Of a stretch of DNA of 40,317 nucleotides, positions 36,532 to 40,317 are shown one piece after another; the first letter of the stretch is position 1, and every line of letters begins with the position of its first letter. Where the stretch lies: positions 1-40,317 of IMG/VR virus record IMGVR_UViG_3300049796_000011, one strand, 5' to 3'. A program made the position numbers and the translations under genes. The notes below the pieces were generated by a model that worked only from the letters and a program-made list of their open reading frames with translations, was not told the DNA's origin and did no database searches. Source of the stretch: a virus.

Positions 36532-37709
36532 GCCAGCGCCCGCCGGTGGCGTACCCGATCGATCCGGCTGGGGTGCGGCATCGGCCGATCCCGTACACGT
36601 CGGCGGTGCTGGTGCCTCGACACCTGGCGGTCGGCCGGTGGTCGCTCACGGCCAAGCTCAACGGGACGGTGCTCGATGTGCTCGATGGCGGGTGGCGGGT
36701 GGTGTTCGACGGGGGCCCGATGCCGGGCTACGGCGGGTATGTCGACCGTGCGGAGATCGCGCTGGGCAGCGACTCGGACACACGTTCGGTGCCGATGATC
36801 ACCTTGTCGGGTCCGGACGACATGACCATTTTGGCGGAGCGGTTGGCGTATCCGGATCCGACGTCGGTGGCGACGGATCAGGACGCGCAGGCGTACGACC
36901 GGCGCAGCGCGGCGCAGGCGTCGACCGTGATCCTCCAGTACATCCAGCGCAACGCGGGGCACCTCGCCATCACCGGCCGCTCGGCACCCGCGTTCTCCAC
37001 TGCCATCACCGACCCGCTTGTCGGTGGCCCGATCGCGGCGCAGGCGAGGTTTTCGCCGCTGCTGTCGGAGATCGTGGCTCCGCTGGCCGAGCAGGCGGGG
37101 CTGCGGGTGTGGATCACCTCGACCACCGCAGGCCAACGGACTCTGCAAATTGCGGCCGTGCGGGACCTCACCGGCAAGGCCCGGTTCAGCATCGCGCTCC
37201 GGAACCTCAGGTCGTTGAAGTACGAGCTGACCGCGCCGACTGCGACCTACGTTGTCGGTGGCGGACGCGGCGAGGAGACCGCTCGCATGTTCAAGGACGC
37301 CAACAACTCTGGCGCGGCGGCGACGTGGCGGCGGATCGAGGGGTTTTACGACTACCGGTCGGCGCGGGACGACGACAGCGGGGTGGAGTTGCAGGCGGGC
37401 ACGGACAAGCGGCTCGCGGAGGCGGCTGCGCGCGAGCAGGTCGACGTCGTGCCGATCGACACCGAACGCCTCCGGTTCGGTGTGGACTACGGAATCGGAG
37501 ACCGGGGTTTGGCGGAGGTGGGTTTCGGCACGGGGCTGAAAGTGGTCGCGACGATCCGGGAAGCGGAGATCACGATCAGCCGCCAGTCGGACCGGGCGAC
37601 GGTGCAGGTGAAGCCCAAGGCGTCCACTGTGGCCGTGACTGGCCGCCTGCGGTCTGACCGCGCACTGCTGGACCTGCTGGGACGTGTGGGCAGGCTCGAA
37701 CGCAGGTGA
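36528..37709 (+). CDS. Tail hub protein, ReqiPepy6 Gp37-like
   Basis: The 393-aa product opens VSQRPPVAYPIDPAG and carries WSLTAKLNGTVLDVLDGG, MITLSGPDDMTILAERLAYP, AQASTVILQYIQRNAGHLA and LRNLRSLKYELTAPTATYVV. This order of beta-domains and helices matches the Gp37-like tail-associated family of actinophages, positioned after Dit. Probably the hub at the tail tip. GTGA overlap with Dit. Confidence 0.8.
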   Translation: MSQRPPVAYPIDPAGVRHRPIPYTSAVLVPRHLAVGRWSLTAKLNGTVLDVLDGGWRVVFDGGPMPGYGGYVDRAEIALGSDSDTRSVPMITLSGPDDMTILAERLAYPDPTSVATDQDAQAYDRRSAAQASTVILQYIQRNAGHLAITGRSAPAFSTAITDPLVGGPIAAQARFSPLLSEIVAPLAEQAGLRVWITSTTAGQRTLQIAAVRDLTGKARFSIALRNLRSLKYELTAPTATYVVGGGRGEETARMFKDANNSGAAATWRRIEGFYDYRSARDDDSGVELQAGTDKRLAEAAAREQVDVVPIDTERLRFGVDYGIGDRGLAEVGFGTGLKVVATIREAEITISRQSDRATVQVKPKASTVAVTGRLRSDRALLDLLGRVGRLERR

Positions 37710-37735
37710 CACCCTGGTCGCAGGGTTGAGGTGTG
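37707..37735 (+). promoter_or_regulatory. Start element of the terminal tail gene
   Basis: TGACAC (37707-37712) includes the upstream stop; ACCCTG (37711-37716) pairs with CAGGGT (37721-37726), and GTG 37733 follows 6 nt later. The downstream TGAG is a weak Shine-Dalgarno at best. Confidence 0.5.
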
Positions 37736-38740
37736 GCGGAGTACTCCTACCCGTACGACGCGGGCGCAGGCACGACGGTTGACGAGGCGTTCTGGCGCGC
37801 GATGACGGCGCGGTTCCTCGGGTCCGGGGTCATCGGGTCCGGGGTGCGTGACGCGACCGACCCCAGCCTGAAAGTCACGCTCGGCAGCGGCGGCGCGGGT
37901 CCCACGTTCCAGATGGCGTCGGGCGAGGCGTGGCAGCAGGGCATCAAGTACGTCAACGACGCGGCGCTATCGAAGGTCGCGGCGAACAACGCCAACAGCT
38001 CACCGCGGATCGACCGGCTCGCGCTGAAGCTCGACACCACGGCCAACACCATGGCCGCGGTCATCGTCCAGGGCACCCCGTCCGGGACCCCTGTGTCGCC
38101 TCTCCTGCCGGACACCGCGTCGGCGCTGCACCTGCCGATCGGGCGAGCAACCTGCCCCGGCTCGGCGAGTGCCCAGAACTACAGCAACTTCGTCGACGAA
38201 CGTAGCTTCGTCGGCACCCGGCACTTCGTCGGACCGTCCACCGCAGTCCTGCCGCCGATGCAGCAGGGCGACACCTGGTTGCAGTCCGATACCCGCGAAG
38301 CGCTGGAGTGGGTCGGCGGCAAGTTGGTCGGCACCCGGCAGAAGGTGTACGGCGGGGTCACGATCGGCTCGACCGGCACCTACTCCCCGCCCGCGAACGT
38401 CATCAGCACGTTTGCGCGGATCGACATCGATGCGTTGCCCTACGACTATTGGGTCACGTTCTCCGCGCACCTCCAGGTCGGCGGGCTCGGGAACGGGAAC
38501 TACGTCGTCGGCACGGTCCGTGAGATGGACGTCGGCACGGGCACGATCCGGGCGGAGGGCACAGCGTTCGCGATCGGTGCGCTCGACGCCCCGCTGATCC
38601 TGCCGTCCTCCAAGCCGGTGTTCGTCCCTGCTGGCACCCTGAGGACGTGGTGGTTCAACGTCGTCCCGAACGTGGCTGGATCGTTCAGCTGGACCGCGGT
38701 GTCGAACTGGTTCGCCGCCGAGCTGACTCCGGCCTGGTGA
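37733..38740 (+). CDS. Minor tail / baseplate protein (335 aa)
   Basis: The 335-aa product starts MAEYSYPYDAGAGTTVDEAF and has SGEAWQQGIKYVNDAALSKV, PRIDRLALKLDTTANTMAAV, LPDTASALHLPIGRATCPGS and a beta-rich C-terminal domain (about 210-335). The N-terminal part resembles upper baseplate proteins of actinophages that carry a receptor-binding C-terminus. It is the last gene of the tail operon; a weak hairpin follows. Confidence 0.75.
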   Translation: MAEYSYPYDAGAGTTVDEAFWRAMTARFLGSGVIGSGVRDATDPSLKVTLGSGGAGPTFQMASGEAWQQGIKYVNDAALSKVAANNANSSPRIDRLALKLDTTANTMAAVIVQGTPSGTPVSPLLPDTASALHLPIGRATCPGSASAQNYSNFVDERSFVGTRHFVGPSTAVLPPMQQGDTWLQSDTREALEWVGGKLVGTRQKVYGGVTIGSTGTYSPPANVISTFARIDIDALPYDYWVTFSAHLQVGGLGNGNYVVGTVREMDVGTGTIRAEGTAFAIGALDAPLILPSSKPVFVPAGTLRTWWFNVVPNVAGSFSWTAVSNWFAAELTPAW

Positions 38741-38745
38741 CGCAG

Positions 38746-38776
38746 CAGCCCCGAACGCTGGGCGTCGGAAGGGCTG
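38746..38776. terminator. Weak hairpin between convergent genes
   Basis: CAGCCC (38746-38751) pairs with GGGCTG (38771-38776) across 19 nt, which itself holds short dyads. It lies in the 48-nt gap between the rightward tail gene and the leftward DUF397 gene. A plausible bidirectional terminator and a candidate phage-host boundary. Confidence 0.35.
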
Positions 38777-38788
38777 GCTCTGCTCGGA

Positions 38789-38974
38789 TCAGCCCAAGTG
38801 ACCAGCCTTCACTGCGGCGAGCAGGCTCCGATGGCCTGGGAACGCCAGGTGTGGCCCGGCAGGGTTTTTCGAGTCGCGCACAACAAGCCCTGCCGGTGTG
38901 CACGCCAACTCGACGCACTGGCCGTTGTCGCTGCTTCGGGTGGACTTGCGCCAGTGCTGCGGGGTCGCGGACAT
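38789..38974 (-). CDS. DUF397-domain protein
   Basis: The 61-aa product has the DUF397 pattern: WRKSTRSSDNGQCVELAC (about 7-24), GLVVRDSKNPAGP, and an FPGHRSLLAAVKAG ending. DUF397 genes are paired with XRE-DUF5753 regulators in streptomycetes and relatives, where such pairs (Scr1/Scr2-like) affect antibiotic production and may work as toxin-antitoxin-like modules. ATG 38974 has GGAG 6 nt upstream and is preferred over ATG 38980. It lies 16 nt after its partner. Confidence 0.85.
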   Translation of the reverse strand: MSATPQHWRKSTRSSDNGQCVELACTPAGLVVRDSKNPAGPHLAFPGHRSLLAAVKAGHLG

Positions 38975-38990
38975 CAGCATCTCCGTGGGT

Positions 38991-39842
38991 TCAGCTCAGC
39001 TCGCTGATCAGTGACGTGATCAGGAGGTTCGTGTCGTGCCGGTTGAGCGCGTCACGACGAAGGCTCTCCGCACTCATGGTATACGTCGCCACTTCGTCCT
39101 GATCTTGCAGGTAGACACCTCCCTCCTGCATCTCAACGAACCCAATGCTGCGGCTGCCGTTGAACTCCAGCAGGGTGAACCTGCCGCCGAGGCCCGCGTG
39201 CGAAGGCAGGCTGGACGGGAGCACCTGGAAGGTGATGTTCGCCCGCTCGTTCAGCTCGAGCAGGTAGCGCCACTGCGCGAGGCGCGTCTCGACTGACCCG
39301 ATGGGTCGGCGGAGCGCGGACTCCTCAGCGATAGCGGTCAACGTCAGCGGTCGGTCGGAGTCCGCGAAGAGGCGTGCCTGTCGGCTGAGCCGGAACTCCA
39401 CGAACCGGTGAGCCCGGTCCGGGCGGACTCGCCTGGAAGAGGCTGTGAGCGCGGCGGCGTAGTCCTCGATCTGGAGCAGACCGGGCAGTACCAGCGGCTC
39501 GTAGGTGAACTCGGAGTCCGCCAGGTGCTCAAGGCCGACGAACGTCTGCAACCAGTCCGGGACAATGTCGCTGAACGGCGCCCACCAAGTCGACTCGTCA
39601 TCGCGTGCGGCAAGCGACACGAGCCGGTCAGCGTCGACCTGCCCAGCCTTGTAGAAAGACATCAGGGCTGCGACGTCTTCGGGGCTCTGCCGATAGCGAC
39701 CGCTCTCCATGTGGCTGATCTTCGATTCGGCGCAGTTGAGCAGGGCGGCGGCTGCGCTGGCGGCGAGCGAGGCGCTGCGCCTGTAGCGGCGCAGTTCGGT
39801 GCCGATGAGCCAGCGCAGCGCGGACGGCGAGTGAACGTTCAT
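38991..39842 (-). CDS. XRE-family regulator with DUF5753 (Scr1-like)
   Basis: The 283-aa product has an N-terminal XRE helix-turn-helix (about 8-65; LGTEL-type helix IGTELRRYRRSASLAA, SESKISHMESGRYRQ-like recognition) and a DUF5753 ligand-like domain (about 85-280) with LVLPGLLQIEDYAAALTA, VEFRLSRQARLF, ITFQVLPSSLPSHAGLGG and GFVEMQEGGVYLQDQDEV. It is transcribed away from the right edge toward the DUF397 gene. AGGAGG precedes ATG. This family is abundant in Pseudonocardiaceae and Streptomyces chromosomes; it may be host DNA or a lysogenic gene of the prophage. Confidence 0.85.
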   Translation of the reverse strand: MNVHSPSALRWLIGTELRRYRRSASLAASAAAALLNCAESKISHMESGRYRQSPEDVAALMSFYKAGQVDADRLVSLAARDDESTWWAPFSDIVPDWLQTFVGLEHLADSEFTYEPLVLPGLLQIEDYAAALTASSRRVRPDRAHRFVEFRLSRQARLFADSDRPLTLTAIAEESALRRPIGSVETRLAQWRYLLELNERANITFQVLPSSLPSHAGLGGRFTLLEFNGSRSIGFVEMQEGGVYLQDQDEVATYTMSAESLRRDALNRHDTNLLITSLISELS

Positions 39843-40115
39843 GGTCCTCCTGTAGGCGTAGTCAGAGTGTCCCCCGCACGTCCGAGTGGCCGATACTCCC
39901 CAATCGGGCTATGGCATCCGCTAATTGTTTAGCGTTACCTTCTGCGGACGGTCCTCCGGGGCCGTGCGGTCGAGGCTCATGGTGTGCGAGCGGTTCAGCA
40001 TCCCGCGCGCTGCCGGGGCGCCCGAGTGACGTCGGGGCTGCCTCCGAACGGCCGCGGCGGCTGGCCGGGCAGAGCCGGTCAGCCGCCCCGCGAACTTCGT
40101 TGTCGGAGGTGCTCG
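39843..40115. promoter_or_regulatory. 273-nt intergenic region with a strong dyad
   Basis: CGCTAA (39919-39924) and TTAGCG (39929-39934) form a perfect inverted repeat around TTGT, about 77 nt upstream of the XRE-DUF5753 start. It is AT-richer than the rest and probably a self-operator. The remainder of the region holds only short GC-rich dyads; no tRNA or repeat of the left-end sequence was found. Confidence 0.5.
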
Positions 40116-40317
40116 ATGGGCCTACTCGTTCTCGCTTTGCTCGCTGCCGCCGCGGGCGCGTGTTTCGTGGATGCGGCCCGCGTGTCCCGCAGATGGCACG
40201 CCCGCGCCGAGGCAGCCGTTGCGCGCCGGACCGGGTGTGTCCTCCAGTCGCCGACCAGCGCACCTCCCCCGACGCTGGTCGGCCCCCTTCGCGTGGTGGG
40301 GGGCGGGCCCGCCGACC
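40116..40317 (+). CDS. Partial small membrane protein, cut by the window edge
   Basis: An open frame from ATG 40116 to the edge (67 codons, no stop). GGAGG lies 6 nt upstream. Residues 2-18 are hydrophobic (GLLVLALLAAAAGACFV), followed by basic residues (RVSRRWHARAEAAVARR), so an N-terminal anchor is likely. The Pro- and Gly-rich end of the visible part may be non-native, as the edge is GC-palindromic. Its layout resembles the early gene at 3613, without clear homology. Could be host or phage. Confidence 0.4.
   Translation, partial: MGLLVLALLAAAAGACFVDAARVSRRWHARAEAAVARRTGCVLQSPTSAPPPTLVGPLRVVGGGPAD

Noticed and set aside
36324-37712. 462-codon minus-strand frame
   Set aside because: Antisense to the Gp37-like tail gene; Arg/His-rich shadow.
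1-40317. CRISPR array, rRNA, tRNA or insertion sequence
   Set aside because: No regularly spaced repeats, no tRNA cloverleaf signature and no transposase were seen.
40270-40317. Terminal GC palindromes as a cos end
   Set aside because: The gene order is that of an integrated prophage, with terminase in the middle, so the window ends are not virion ends. The palindromes are short and GC-driven.

Overview
This window is an almost complete temperate siphovirus-type prophage in a GC-rich actinobacterial genome. A Pseudonocardiaceae or related host fits best: the base composition is uniformly GC-rich, GTG starts are frequent, WhiB-like proteins are present, and an XRE-DUF5753/DUF397 pair lies at the right edge. 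This placement is inference; no database search was possible.

Layout. The left end (1-830) has a strong hairpin and three small genes. A tyrosine integrase (833-1762, minus), a 108-aa unknown and a CI-like repressor without a peptidase domain form the leftward lysogeny arm. A compact immunity switch at 2865-2996 has three copies of the operator CTTGCA-YYC-GTGCAAG and two divergent promoters, both predicted to give leaderless mRNAs. Rightward of it lies a tightly overlapped early operon (2994-17726). It encodes a Cro-like protein, a RecT-like annealing protein, a Cas4-like Fe-S PD-(D/E)XK exonuclease, an ASCH protein, a DUF4326 protein, two WhiB-like proteins, a replication initiator and its partner, a MazG-like pyrophosphohydrolase, a C5 DNA methyltransferase, a LuxR-type HTH protein, a RusA-like resolvase, and many small Cys-rich or membrane proteins. 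A fourth copy of the operator overlaps a second promoter at 11462-11491.

The late region (17751-38740) runs terminase small and large subunits, portal, minor capsid protein, scaffold and P22-type major capsid protein. A lysis and tail-spike block (26124-29888) follows, then head-tail connectors, tail terminator, major tail protein, tail chaperones joined by a -1 frameshift, a 974-aa tape measure protein, Dit, a Gp37-like hub protein and a terminal tail protein. One small membrane-protein gene on the opposite strand (19642-19959) sits between terminase and portal and looks like a moron. The right edge (38746-40317) holds the XRE/DUF397 pair and the start of a membrane protein, and may be host DNA. 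I could not locate attL or attR.

The most interesting signals are these. (1) A recurring late-gene start element: TGACA(C/G), then a small hairpin that ends at or just before the start codon, in place of a Shine-Dalgarno sequence. (2) A long overlapping frame inside the methyltransferase gene, in which three LLPTPxAxDG repeats are conserved by synonymous changes that alter the methyltransferase frame. (3) An iteron-like putative origin inside the replication initiator gene. (4) The four-site operator regulon with leaderless promoters. (5) The antisense moron, whose stop codon shares a CTAG with the terminase stop inside a bidirectional hairpin.
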